Assembly: GCA_964569265.1 (NCBI GenBank)
Contig: CAZMTO010000026.1
Coordinates: 1-22,227 of the forward strand
Reading direction: 5' to 3'
Source of the DNA: Avidehalobacter sp964569265
Lineage (GTDB): Bacteria; Bacillota; Dehalobacteriia; UBA4068; UBA4997
DNA length: 22,227 nucleotides
Shown here: positions 6,733 to 15,478 of the stretch, piece after piece
Layout of the letters: each line of letters begins with the position of its first letter
Position numbering within the stretch: position 1 is the first letter of the stretch
Position numbers and translations under genes: made by a program
Notes under the pieces: generated by a model
The model's database searches: none
Told to the model about the DNA's origin: nothing
Seen by the model: only the letters and a program-made list of their open reading frames with translations

Positions 6733-7482
6733 TTAACCCCGGCCATAAAGTTCTTCAAGCTCGTGCTGAATTTCCTCCGCACGCTTTATCTGCTCTTTTA
6801 AATTCCACTTACCTATGTTAACGCCGTCTTTTAAAAACATAGAACCGCATTGATGAAAATAAAACTCTATACCCCGCTCTTTGGCTTCAATAAACAGCGC
6901 CTTTACCCATTCATATTTAATCGGCCTTACATCGGCCTTGGGTGCCATTTCGCCACCGACATTAACACATTTTATCAACCCGGTATCAAGGTATTTGCCA
7001 AGGCTTATCGGTGCCACCAGCGGCGAACAAAACACTTCTCGGTGCATTAAGGGCGCTGCCAAAAAATGCGGCAGGCGTTTATCGGCCATTTCCTGGTTTT
7101 CAATAGAAATACTAAGATAAAAATGCTCCCAGCCATCACCCCAATCCGGCGGCAGGCAAGCCTTTATACGCTCCGGCCGTTTGGTAGTGGTAACAAAAAC
7201 ACAATCGGTGCGGCGTCTTATAAAGTCCCAGCAGCCGGCACGCCAGGCATCGGCTTCCTCAATAAAAAAATCCGACGAAAAACACAGCTTTACCAAAGAA
7301 CCGCGCGGGCAGTCCTTATCTTTTAATTCGTAGGTGGTTTTGCCCTTGGTTATAACGGTAGTATCGCGGCCGTAGCGCTTGTCCATTTTATAAACAAAGC
7401 AGTTTTTGCAGCCCGGGCTTACTTTTTTGCAGCCGTGCCACGGGTTCCAGGGCATAGCTTTGTCAATTTGGGTATTTTGCAT
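6733..7482 (-). CDS. DUF5131 (phage Gp37/Gp68) family protein
   Basis: A 249-aa protein with the family signature NPWHGCKKVSPGCKNC. Its cysteines are C18, C25 and C28, followed by FVYKMDKRYGRD. Family members are found in phages and bacterial chromosomes and have been compared with radical SAM enzymes, but the spacing here is C-x6-C-x2-C and no reaction is established to my knowledge. Other visible segments are CFSSDFFIEEAD, VTTTKRPERI, ISIENQEMADKRLP, and GGEMAPKADVRPIKYEWV near the C-terminus; these are typical conserved blocks, so the gene looks intact. The ATG at 7480-7482 follows GGGGTGA, and only 12 bases separate it from the ftsY stop, so translation is probably coupled. Its place in an SRP-receptor operon is unusual. 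I assign no function. Confidence 0.88.
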   Translation of the reverse strand: MQNTQIDKAMPWNPWHGCKKVSPGCKNCFVYKMDKRYGRDTTVITKGKTTYELKDKDCPRGSLVKLCFSSDFFIEEADAWRAGCWDFIRRRTDCVFVTTTKRPERIKACLPPDWGDGWEHFYLSISIENQEMADKRLPHFLAAPLMHREVFCSPLVAPISLGKYLDTGLIKCVNVGGEMAPKADVRPIKYEWVKALFIEAKERGIEFYFHQCGSMFLKDGVNIGKWNLKEQIKRAEEIQHELEELYGRG

Positions 7483-7494
7483 AACATCACCCCG

Positions 7495-8466
7495 TTAAAT
7501 ATCCTCAACAACCTCATAATTGCTGGCTTCGGTATTATCCTCGGCAAAAAGCGCCGCCGCAAAATCCGTTGCCGAAAATTCCCGCAGATCATCCACAGCT
7601 TCGCCCACACCAATCATCTTAACCGGCAAATTAAGCTCGTTGGTTATGCCGATAACCACACCGCCCTTGGCAGTACCGTCCAGCTTGGTCAAAATAATAC
7701 CGGTAAGCGGCACAGCTTCGCCAAACAGCTTGGCCTGGCTGATAGCGTTTTGCCCGGTGCCGGCATCAAGCACCAGCAGCACCTCAACATTAGCCCCCGG
7801 TGCCTCACGCTCTATAATGCGGTTTATCTTAGAAAGCTCCTCCATCAAATGGGCTTTGTTTTGCAAACGCCCGGCTGTATCAACAATTAAAATGTTAGCA
7901 CCGCGGGCCGTTGCTGCCCGACAGGCATCAAACACCACTGCCCCCGGGTCAGACCCACTTGCCTGACGTATAACGTCTACACCGGCGCGCTCACCCCACG
8001 TACAAAGCTGCTCAATAGCCGCTGCCCTAAAAGTATCAGCCGCAGCCAACAGCACATTATGCCCAATAGAATTATAATAAGCCGCCATTTTGCCAATGGT
8101 AGTGGTTTTGCCGGCGCCGTTTACACCCACCACCAAAATAATGTTCAGGCGGCCGCCCTTAAGCCTAAAGCGCGTTTTATCCTCGCCTTCTTCGCTGCCC
8201 TGCAAAATCTTGATTATTTCCTCCTGCAAGGCTGTGCGCAGCACCGCAACATCACGTATATGCTCGCGTTTTTCCCGCTCACGCAGCTTTTCTACCAGCT
8301 CTATGGCCGTCTGCACGCCCACATCAGCCTGAATAAGCGTTTCCTCAAGCTCTTCATAAAAATCGTCGTCTATTTTGCGCCCCATAGAAAATACTGCGCT
8401 CATTTTGCTGTTAAATTCGTCACGGGTTTTGGTAAGCCCCTGTTTAAGTTTATCAAAAAAGCCCAT
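7495..8466 (-). CDS. ftsY: Signal recognition particle receptor FtsY
   Basis: GTPase that docks the SRP with its ribosome-nascent-chain cargo at the membrane and hands it to the Sec translocon. The 323 aa comprise a short N-terminal helix (MGFFDKLKQGL) without the long acidic A-domain of E. coli, then an N domain (about 20-100) and a G domain. The G domain has GVNGAGKT (114-121), DTFRAAA (144-150), DTAGRL (196-201), TKLDGTAKGG (260-269) and GVGEAVDDL (286-294). The ATG follows AGAGGG. It lies 41 bases downstream of smc, the conserved firmicute order. The ylxM-ffh pair that often follows is absent; a DUF5131 gene sits there instead. Confidence 0.97.
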   Translation of the reverse strand: MGFFDKLKQGLTKTRDEFNSKMSAVFSMGRKIDDDFYEELEETLIQADVGVQTAIELVEKLREREKREHIRDVAVLRTALQEEIIKILQGSEEGEDKTRFRLKGGRLNIILVVGVNGAGKTTTIGKMAAYYNSIGHNVLLAAADTFRAAAIEQLCTWGERAGVDVIRQASGSDPGAVVFDACRAATARGANILIVDTAGRLQNKAHLMEELSKINRIIEREAPGANVEVLLVLDAGTGQNAISQAKLFGEAVPLTGIILTKLDGTAKGGVVIGITNELNLPVKMIGVGEAVDDLREFSATDFAAALFAEDNTEASNYEVVEDI

Positions 8467-8507
8467 ATTATACCCTCTCAGTCTAATTTAATCAAGCTGC
8501 CGCTTTT

Positions 8508-11500
8508 TTAAGAAATATATTCGTCCATATTATCGCTTAGCTTTACCGATACCAGCCGCGATATGCCGTTTTTCTCCATAGTAACGCCCCACAGACGGTC
8601 GGCAGCCTCCATAGTGCCCTGGCGGTGTGTTACCACCACAAACTGCGTTTTTTGCTTAAACATCTTAATATATTCGGCAAAACGCTCCACATTGGCTTCA
8701 TCCAGCGCCGCATCCACCTCGTCTAAAATGCAAAACGGGCTGGGCTTTACCTGAAAAATCGCCAACACCAACGCCACACCAATCAACGATTTTTCACCGC
8801 CGGACAATAAGTTGTAGTTTATCAGGCGCTTGCCGGGCGGCTGCACCAGCATATCCACACCGCTTTCCAGCACATTATCCGGTTCAACCAGCACCAGCGC
8901 CGCCGTACCGCCACCAAACAGTTGATTAAAGGTTTGCCCGAAATTGCCGTTCACCTGCTCAAAGGTTTCCTTAAAGCGCTTGCTCATAATGGTGTTCATT
9001 TCTTTTATTACATTTTTAAGCTGCTCGTGTGCAGCCAGCAGGTCTTCGCGCTGCGCCGACAAAAACTCAAAACGCTCGCGCACCTGCTTATATTCGTCTA
9101 TGGCTTCTATGTTAACATTACCAAGTTCGGCAATGCGCCCTTTTAAGCCTTTTACCCGGCGTGCCAGCTCCTGCCGCGATACCGCAGTGTTCATATAAGG
9201 CAGGGCTTCATCGTAGGTCATACCAAAGTTTTCCAAAAGTTTGCCACATTCAGCCTCGTCCTCAGTCTGCAAGCGTGCTTCACGCACCTCCAACTGATGT
9301 ATTTCACCGGTCAGGCTAAGCCCGCATCTGGCATATTCCGCTGACTGCTTTTCCAAATCGGCCATTTGCTGCTTAACAGCGGCACTTTCGTTACCAAGCC
9401 CGCTCAGCGCATCTTCTGCCGCCGTAATTTTCACCAGATAAGCCTGCTCTGCTGCCTGTTTCTGCTCCAATTCGGCAGCCAGCTTAGCCGCCTGCACCGC
9501 CAGATTTTCCTTAGCCTGCTGCTTTTGCGCCTGTTCTTCAAACAGACTGCTTTTGGCACTGGTAAGGCGGTCAACCTCGGCCACCAAATTATTGTAAGCG
9601 GTACGCTGCGTCAACTCACCAAGGCGCCCCTGCTCCAGGCTTTTGCGTGCTTCTTCCACCTTGGCACCGGCCTGCTCCCAGGCCAACTGTGTAGCTGCCA
9701 GTTTTTCGTTGGCTTGTCGGCTCAGCACATCCCAGTTAGCCACTTCATCGCTCAACTCTGCCTGCCGCTTTATCAAACGCTCCTGCTCACGGGCGTTTTC
9801 CTGCAAATCACGGTGCAAACGCGCCAACTGTGCATCTTTGTCGGCTCGTCCGTCACGCAGGTGGCCAATATCCTTAATTTTGCCCATATAGGCAATTTCG
9901 TTAGTGCGCTCATCAGCCAGCAGCATACTGCGCTTTTGCTCCAAATCGGTGCGTATGTTATTTAGCTGCTGCAACTGCTGTTGCTTGGTCGCCAAATTAG
10001 CGGCCAAACGTTTTACACTTTTTTTCAACTCTGCCAGTTGATTCTTCTTTTGCAGCAGGTCACCGCTGTTTTTTTGCCTGCTGCCGCCGGTTATCGAACC
10101 ACCCGGTGCAATAATATCACCGGCCAGTGTCACTATACGCAGTTGCTGGCGGTGTTCACGAGCCACACGGGTAGCAGTATCCAAATCATCCACCAGCAAA
10201 ATATTGGCAAACAAAAAGTCAATGGCCTTTTGCACCTTAGCATCACAGCGCACAACATCGGCACAGCGGCCAATAACGCCCTTTTCCTGCAAAGCAGTTT
10301 CAAGCTCGCGGTTTTCCTTAGCCCTTAAAGATGCCAGCGGCAAAAAAGTTGCCCGGCCTAACTGTTCTCGCTTTAAATAGGCCACACAGTCGCGCGCCGC
10401 CCGGTCATCCTCTACCACAATGTTTTGCAGGTTAGCCCCGGCTGCGGCTTCTAACGCCTGGCTGTATTTTACGTCCGACTCTATCAGGTCTAACACCACG
10501 CCCAACACGCCGTTTACACCGGCCGCCCGCTGTTCTGCCGCTCTTATTATCGAACGTACACCGGGGTAAAAGCCGCTTTTGTTATCGGCCATTTCCGACA
10601 ACACCTTAAGCCGCGATTCCTCACTGTTAAGCTTCAGGCGGTCTGCCACGCTCTGTTCGTTTTCCTTAACTATTTTCTGCTGAAGCTCCGCAAGCTCATC
10701 ATTTAAAGCGGCAAGCTCTTGCTTACTGCGCTGCCGTTTGGCCTGCAAATCATCAATTTCGGCCTGCATATCGGCTATTTGGCCGTCAAAATCCAAATTA
10801 TCCTGTTCAATATCGGCAATACTTTGCTGCATTTGCCCGGCTGTCTGGCGGGTTTCCTCCTGCGAACGCGCCAAAAACACCAACTCATTTTTGGTGTTAG
10901 CCAACTGGCTGGTGCTGTCAAAAATCTCCTGACGCACTTCCTCCTGTTCGGCTGCCAGCTCCTCCAAATGCTCTTTAAGCGCCGCAAAAGTTTCTTCCTG
11001 CCGGCTCAAATCGGCTTTTATAGCCGCCAAAGCCTGCGCCGCCTGCTCTTTTTCCTCATTCAAGCGGTTTACCTGCGCCACAAAACCGTCATCACGGCTA
11101 AGCAGCAAATCCAGCTCCGCCTGAAGCCGCTCCATATTTTGTTCTGCCGCCGCCATACGCTCCCGCAACAGGTCACTTTCGGCTTTGGCCTGTTCACGCG
11201 CCGTTTTTAAATCAAACATCTGCTGCCGCGCTACCGACAATTCTTCCTCCAGCCGGTCGTTGCTTAAACGCGCCTGCAACAGGTTGCTTTCTGCCGTTGT
11301 CTGCTCTGCCGATGCTTTAGCCGGAGCATCACGTTTTTGTGCCAAATCACTTACCGTTGCCGCTAATTTCTGACGATTTTCGGCCATATTTTGCAACAGC
11401 AAATTTATTTCGCTGTTATCAGCCTGCGCCTTTAAGTCCAAAAACTCCGTAGCTTTGTCACTCTGCTCTTTAAGCGGTGCCAAACGGGTGTTCAGTTCGC

Positions 11501-12086
11501 TTATAATGTCCCAAATACGGGCCAAATTCTGTTCGGTATCCGCCAATTTGCGTTCCGCCGTGCGTTTTCTGGTGCGATACTTTACAATGCCCGCAGCCTC
11601 CTCCAACAGGGTGCGCCGCTCCTCGGCCCGCATATCCACCACCTGCTGAATACGCCCCTGACCGATAAGCGCCAGCGAATTATTGCTGATACCACTGTCC
11701 ATAAACAGCTCTTTAATGTCCGTCAAACGGCATTGCCGCCCATTAAGCAGGTATTCACTGTCGCCGTTACGGTAGGCCCTGCGGCAAACGGCAACATCGC
11801 TGAATTCCACCGCCAAAGCGCCGTCCGAATTATCAATATTTAAAATTACCTCGGCCATACCCAGAGATTTCAGCTTATCGGTGCCGGCAAAAATAACATC
11901 TTCCATCTTATGGCCGCGCAGCACCTTGGCACTTTGTTCGCCCAAAACCCAGCGCACCGCATCTGCTATGTTAGATTTACCGCTGCCGTTAGGCCCCACA
12001 ATACAGGATATTCCGTCCTCTAACTTTAGCGTGGTACGCTCGTTAAACGACTTAAACCCGGCAAGCTCAATACTTTTTAAATACAT
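8508..12086 (-). CDS. smc: Chromosome segregation ATPase SMC
   Basis: Core of the SMC-ScpAB condensin that organises and separates the chromosome. The 1192 aa follow the standard plan. The N-terminal ATPase head has Walker A GPNGSGKS (31-38) and VRWVLGEQSAK. A long coiled coil leads to a hinge around 515-680 (GVRSIIRAAEQRAAGVNGVL onward), and a second coiled coil follows. The C-terminal head has the ABC signature LSGGEKS (about 1094-1100) and Walker B FCILDEVDAALDE (about 1118-1130). The start is the ATG at 12084-12086, five bases after AGGAG. A further 13 in-frame codons upstream lack family similarity. It is transcribed with the radical SAM gene upstream and ftsY downstream. Confidence 0.97.
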   Translation of the reverse strand: MYLKSIELAGFKSFNERTTLKLEDGISCIVGPNGSGKSNIADAVRWVLGEQSAKVLRGHKMEDVIFAGTDKLKSLGMAEVILNIDNSDGALAVEFSDVAVCRRAYRNGDSEYLLNGRQCRLTDIKELFMDSGISNNSLALIGQGRIQQVVDMRAEERRTLLEEAAGIVKYRTRKRTAERKLADTEQNLARIWDIISELNTRLAPLKEQSDKATEFLDLKAQADNSEINLLLQNMAENRQKLAATVSDLAQKRDAPAKASAEQTTAESNLLQARLSNDRLEEELSVARQQMFDLKTAREQAKAESDLLRERMAAAEQNMERLQAELDLLLSRDDGFVAQVNRLNEEKEQAAQALAAIKADLSRQEETFAALKEHLEELAAEQEEVRQEIFDSTSQLANTKNELVFLARSQEETRQTAGQMQQSIADIEQDNLDFDGQIADMQAEIDDLQAKRQRSKQELAALNDELAELQQKIVKENEQSVADRLKLNSEESRLKVLSEMADNKSGFYPGVRSIIRAAEQRAAGVNGVLGVVLDLIESDVKYSQALEAAAGANLQNIVVEDDRAARDCVAYLKREQLGRATFLPLASLRAKENRELETALQEKGVIGRCADVVRCDAKVQKAIDFLFANILLVDDLDTATRVAREHRQQLRIVTLAGDIIAPGGSITGGSRQKNSGDLLQKKNQLAELKKSVKRLAANLATKQQQLQQLNNIRTDLEQKRSMLLADERTNEIAYMGKIKDIGHLRDGRADKDAQLARLHRDLQENAREQERLIKRQAELSDEVANWDVLSRQANEKLAATQLAWEQAGAKVEEARKSLEQGRLGELTQRTAYNNLVAEVDRLTSAKSSLFEEQAQKQQAKENLAVQAAKLAAELEQKQAAEQAYLVKITAAEDALSGLGNESAAVKQQMADLEKQSAEYARCGLSLTGEIHQLEVREARLQTEDEAECGKLLENFGMTYDEALPYMNTAVSRQELARRVKGLKGRIAELGNVNIEAIDEYKQVRERFEFLSAQREDLLAAHEQLKNVIKEMNTIMSKRFKETFEQVNGNFGQTFNQLFGGGTAALVLVEPDNVLESGVDMLVQPPGKRLINYNLLSGGEKSLIGVALVLAIFQVKPSPFCILDEVDAALDEANVERFAEYIKMFKQKTQFVVVTHRQGTMEAADRLWGVTMEKNGISRLVSVKLSDNMDEYIS

Positions 12087-12131
12087 ACAAACTCCTAAAA
12101 GCTGATTTTGGGGCATAAAACCCATTCTTAA

Positions 12132-13190
12132 CTATTTTAGCACATCTTTACCCCAAAAGGCAACCATAAACCGCTGCCTAAATTCCGCATCCTCCAGCAA
12201 ATATTTGCGGCCGGCACCGTCACTAAGGCACAGCGCCCCGGCAGCAAGCTCAGCGCCGCGTATACGCAGCCTAGGCGGGTAAAATGCCATATTGCACCGT
12301 TTATCCCCAACCACCGCCGAAATATCACGCTTATTGACAAAACATTCTCTGGCATCGGGCAGCTCTGTCAGCGCCATTTGCAGCTTGGCACGCCACAGCG
12401 CCGCCAAAACATAGGCACCAAACGCCGGATGATACGGCCCGGCCAACACCTCATTAGCCAATTCTTCGGCAGGCTGCAAGCCGGTGCGTATAACCGTTAC
12501 CCCCCAATGCTCAGCCAGCAGCTTTATCTTCAGGCTTATATCCACCGCAGCAGCAAGTGTCAGCGGTTTATATTCACCTGCCAAATATGCCACCGCTAAA
12601 TCAGTACCGGCCACCACCACCGTCGGGTAAATTCTCAGCATATCAGGCCGCAGGCGCAAAATTCTCGCCGCCCCGGCCATTGCACTTTCGGCAGTTTCTC
12701 CCGGCAGCCCCGGCATAAGCTGCACCCCGCCAATAAATCCCCATTCTTTTAACAGCTTCAGCGCCCGCAAAGCATCTTCGGCAGTGTGGCCGCGCTTGGC
12801 TTTTGTCAGCACCTCGTCCGTCATCGACTGTACACCAAGCTCCACCGTGCCAACACCGTATTGCCGCAGGCGGGCCAATATATCTTCATCTATTGCGTCC
12901 GGCCGGGTAGATACCCTTATGCCGCTTATTTGCCCCTGTTGCCGGGCCTTTGCCGCCACCGATAAAAATGCCTGCTGCACGCTTTCATCTATCGCGGTAA
13001 AGCTGCCGCCATAAAACGCCAGCTCCGGCTGTTGTCCGGACGGTATCGCCTGCAAGGCAGCCAGCAGATCTGTCGGCTGGGGCGCTTTTTTTTGCCCGGA
13101 TATCCGTCTTTGGTCACAAAATATGCACTGATTAGGGCAGCCCAAATGGGGTATAAAAAAAGGCAGAATATGCCTTTTAGCCACAGACAT
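12132..13190 (-). CDS. Radical SAM protein, Elp3-like (no acetyltransferase domain)
   Basis: A 352-aa radical SAM enzyme of the elongator-protein-3-like subgroup. The cluster motif GCPNQCIFCDQ gives C18-x3-C22-x2-C25 for a 4Fe-4S/SAM site. It is followed by FYGGSFTA (59-66), RVSTRPDAI, VELGVQSM and GVQLMPGLPGET, all typical of Elp3 and its relatives. The C-terminal region lacks a recognisable GNAT acetyltransferase domain. In many Bacillota this gene sits between rnc and smc, as here, so an RNA-linked role is often supposed, but its substrate is not known to me. The ATG at 13190 follows GAGGTGG. The next gene, smc, starts 45 bases downstream. Confidence 0.9.
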   Translation of the reverse strand: MSVAKRHILPFFIPHLGCPNQCIFCDQRRISGQKKAPQPTDLLAALQAIPSGQQPELAFYGGSFTAIDESVQQAFLSVAAKARQQGQISGIRVSTRPDAIDEDILARLRQYGVGTVELGVQSMTDEVLTKAKRGHTAEDALRALKLLKEWGFIGGVQLMPGLPGETAESAMAGAARILRLRPDMLRIYPTVVVAGTDLAVAYLAGEYKPLTLAAAVDISLKIKLLAEHWGVTVIRTGLQPAEELANEVLAGPYHPAFGAYVLAALWRAKLQMALTELPDARECFVNKRDISAVVGDKRCNMAFYPPRLRIRGAELAAGALCLSDGAGRKYLLEDAEFRQRFMVAFWGKDVLK

Positions 13191-13347
13191 TTTCCACCTC
13201 TTTCTATTATTGCGTTCTTACTGTTACGTTTACTTTTAATAGTTTTTATTTTTTGTGCAGCTAACTGCCCGCTGCCGGCTTTTATCGCCGCTCCCGCGGG
13301 CAAAATTTTGCACTCCGCACCGGGGTTTCTCCGGCGCAGGCTTTGAG
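13191..13347 (-). other. Spacer between rnc and the radical SAM gene with hairpins
   Basis: A 157-base untranslated stretch in an otherwise tight operon. On the minus strand it starts with GCGCCGG/CCGGTGC (13337-13317, seven pairs with one G-U). A palindrome GCAAAATTTTGC and a GC-rich segment follow, then an A-rich stretch up to the ribosome site. No run of T follows the hairpins, so it is not a normal terminator. Confidence 0.5.
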
Positions 13348-14091
13348 TCATTCGGCATCGGGTAAATACCCGGGCAGCCACTCCTCCCGGCGCTGCCATG
13401 CCTCACGCGCCGCCTTTTGCTCAGCTTCTTTTTTAGTAGCCCCGCTGCCGGTGGCCAGGGTTTGGCCGCAATACACCAGCGCCACATTAAACGTGCGCAT
13501 ATGCGGCGGCCCCTCAAACGATATCAACGGATACGACACCTTGCGTTCTTCCAGCGTTTGCACCAGCATTTGAATATGCCCCTTGTAATCTTCGTAGCGG
13601 TCGGCAATTTTAGCCTCCAGCTCCTCGGTAAAGCGCACCAGCAAAAAGTCCTCTACCGCCGGCAGCCCCTGCGACAAATACATAGCACCGATAACCGCCT
13701 CAAAGGCATCTGCCAAAATAGAATTTCGGTGCTGCTCGCCGTTTTTAAGGCTGCCCTTGCCCATCACAATATACTCGTCAAGCTTCAGCTCGCGCGCCAA
13801 ATCCGCCAAAGAACCTTCACACACCAGCGCTGCGCGGGTTTTGCTTAAATAACCCTCGTCGGCATCGGGGTTGCGCTTAAACAGTTCCCGCGCCACAATA
13901 AACCCCAAAATAGAATCGCCTAAAAATTCCAATCGCTGGTTATCATATTCACCCTCCGGGCGGTGCCCCTCAAAATAGGTAGGGTGCGTAAGTGCCTGCT
14001 CCAGCAAGTCCATCTTGCCATGCCACTTAAGCCTTTGGGCCAGCTCGCCTATACGTTCGTGCCGTTTTTTGTTATACTGTATCGTATCCAC
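13348..14091 (-). CDS. rnc: Ribonuclease III
   Basis: Double-strand-specific endonuclease that processes rRNA precursors and some mRNAs and sRNAs. The 247 aa hold the RNase III domain with the signature NQRLEFLGDSILGF (51-64), metal ligands E55 and D59, and the second pair D128 and E131 in ADAFEAVIGA. A dsRNA-binding domain runs from about 167 to 236 and ends GATKKEAEQKAAREAW. The start is GTG at 14091-14089, following AAGGTG. It is 19 bases after the acpP stop. The order acpP-rnc is widespread in bacteria. Confidence 0.96.
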   Translation of the reverse strand: MDTIQYNKKRHERIGELAQRLKWHGKMDLLEQALTHPTYFEGHRPEGEYDNQRLEFLGDSILGFIVARELFKRNPDADEGYLSKTRAALVCEGSLADLARELKLDEYIVMGKGSLKNGEQHRNSILADAFEAVIGAMYLSQGLPAVEDFLLVRFTEELEAKIADRYEDYKGHIQMLVQTLEERKVSYPLISFEGPPHMRTFNVALVYCGQTLATGSGATKKEAEQKAAREAWQRREEWLPGYLPDAE

Positions 14092-14110
14092 TGCTATACA
14101 CCTTAATTAT

Positions 14111-14341
14111 TTATTTGCTTTTTTCTTCAATATAATCTACTAAGTCGCCAATGGTCTTAAGGTTGTCAACGTCTTCGTCGGCAATCTCAATATCAAAAGC
14201 TTCTTCAATAGCCATCACCATCTGCACCACCTCTAAAGAATCCATAGCCATATCTTCAAAGCTGGTAGCATCGGTAATGCCATCAAAATCACGTCCCAAT
14301 TCCTTTTTTATTGCTTTACGCATAGTTTCTAAAGTATCCAT
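14111..14341 (-). CDS. acpP: Acyl carrier protein
   Basis: Small acidic carrier for fatty acid synthesis in the cytoplasm, 76 aa. The phosphopantetheine site is S35 in MAMDSLEVVQMVMAIEE, preceded by D34 as expected, and the four-helix pattern and C-terminal VDYIEEK are typical. The ATG at 14339-14341 follows AGGGGG. It lies between plsX and rnc. The fabH, fabD and fabG genes that commonly stand between plsX and acpP are absent here, so they must be elsewhere or replaced. Confidence 0.95.
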   Translation of the reverse strand: MDTLETMRKAIKKELGRDFDGITDATSFEDMAMDSLEVVQMVMAIEEAFDIEIADEDVDNLKTIGDLVDYIEEKSK

Positions 14342-14401
14342 TTAAAATCCCCCTTAGTTCTTTTTAGTAATGTATGTTCGCAAAAGTGCTGCTGCGCTTA
14401 A

Positions 14402-15406
14402 TTATTCGTCTTCATCCGTCTTAAAAAATTCAGCGGCCTGTGTCTGCAAACGCTCCACAAAATTACATTCGGTCAAGTCCACCGTCTTTTTTACGGCATT
14501 AAATATAGTTTCAGCGTCCGAACTGCCGTGGCAAACAAGGCTAAGGCCGTTTACGCCCAACAGCGGCGCACCGCCGTACTGCTTATAATCCATCATATCT
14601 TTAAGACGATTTAAACCGGGCATTACCAGTGCTGCGCCCAACTTACGGCTGGCCGATGCTGTAAGCTCCTGCTTTAAAATACCCAACAGTGTTTTGCCCA
14701 GCCCTTCTGACGTTTTAAGCACCGCATTGCCGGTAAAGCCGTCGGTAACAATAACATCTACGTTGCCGCTCATCAGCCCTCTGGCCTCGTAGTTACCCAC
14801 AAAATTCAACGACGATTGCTTTAACAGCTTGTGTGCCTCCACCAGCTTATCCGGGCCTTTGTTTTCTTCCGTCCCGTTATTAAGCAGGCCAATAGTCGGG
14901 TTTTCCCGTCCCAAAAGTGCCTCGGCAGCCAGCTTGCCCAACAAAGCAAACTGCAAATACTGCTGCGGCTCCAGCTCCAGGTTAGCACCAATATCCAACA
15001 GCACCGAACCGTTTTTTACCGTAGGGAACACCGTACAAATAGCCGGGCGGGTAATACCGGGTATGCGCCCCAACAGCAACAGGGCAGCAGCCATTTGCGC
15101 ACCGGTGCTGCCTGCCGATATTACGGCATCGGCCCGGCCGTCTTTTACCAGTTTGGTGGCCACCCAAATAGAACTGTCACGCTTTTTACGCAGGTTTTCC
15201 ACCGATTCATCCATAGCCATAACCGTGGCGGCAGCTTCCACCGTCACATTGGTCGGCAGTTTATCTTCCGGCGGCAGCTTATCTGCCTGCCCCACCAAAA
15301 TCAACTGCACATTGGGGTACTGTTCAGCCGCCTTAATTGCGCCCTGCACCAAAGCGTCCGGCGCCAAATCACCGCCCATTGCATCAACCGCAATTCTAAT
15401 TGCCAA
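14402..15406 (-). CDS. plsX: Phosphate acyltransferase PlsX
   Basis: Peripheral membrane enzyme that makes acyl-phosphate from acyl-ACP, the donor for PlsY in phosphatidic acid synthesis. The 334 aa begin IRIAVDAMGGDLAPDALVQG, the family hallmark. Later motifs include SAGSTGAQMAAALLLLGRI, GAN-LELEP and VTDGFTGNAVLKTSEG. I chose TTG at 15406-15404 because AAAGGAGG stands seven bases upstream and the conserved N-terminus begins directly after it; nine further upstream codons overlap that ribosome site. It is followed by acpP, its substrate carrier. No fapR regulator gene precedes it, as is common in many Bacillota. Confidence 0.95.
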   Translation of the reverse strand: MAIRIAVDAMGGDLAPDALVQGAIKAAEQYPNVQLILVGQADKLPPEDKLPTNVTVEAAATVMAMDESVENLRKKRDSSIWVATKLVKDGRADAVISAGSTGAQMAAALLLLGRIPGITRPAICTVFPTVKNGSVLLDIGANLELEPQQYLQFALLGKLAAEALLGRENPTIGLLNNGTEENKGPDKLVEAHKLLKQSSLNFVGNYEARGLMSGNVDVIVTDGFTGNAVLKTSEGLGKTLLGILKQELTASASRKLGAALVMPGLNRLKDMMDYKQYGGAPLLGVNGLSLVCHGSSDAETIFNAVKKTVDLTECNFVERLQTQAAEFFKTDEDE

Positions 15407-15478
15407 AATTCTTCCTCCTTTGTTGCCTAACACCTAAACCGCTAACCCTGCATCGGCTTTGCTTAGCCTTGCATCAAC

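Noticed and set aside
9366..9965. A 199-codon open frame opposite smc
   Set aside because: It mirrors the coiled-coil codons of smc; no ribosome site and no recognisable domain.
12989..13399. A minus-strand frame crossing the rnc-radical SAM spacer
   Set aside because: It overlaps the ends of two certain genes out of frame and shows no family similarity, so the spacer is treated as untranslated.
14829..15437. Two open frames of about 200 codons opposite plsX
   Set aside because: Both are antisense to a well-supported plsX with no start signal; high serine/proline or histidine/glutamine content marks them as shadows.
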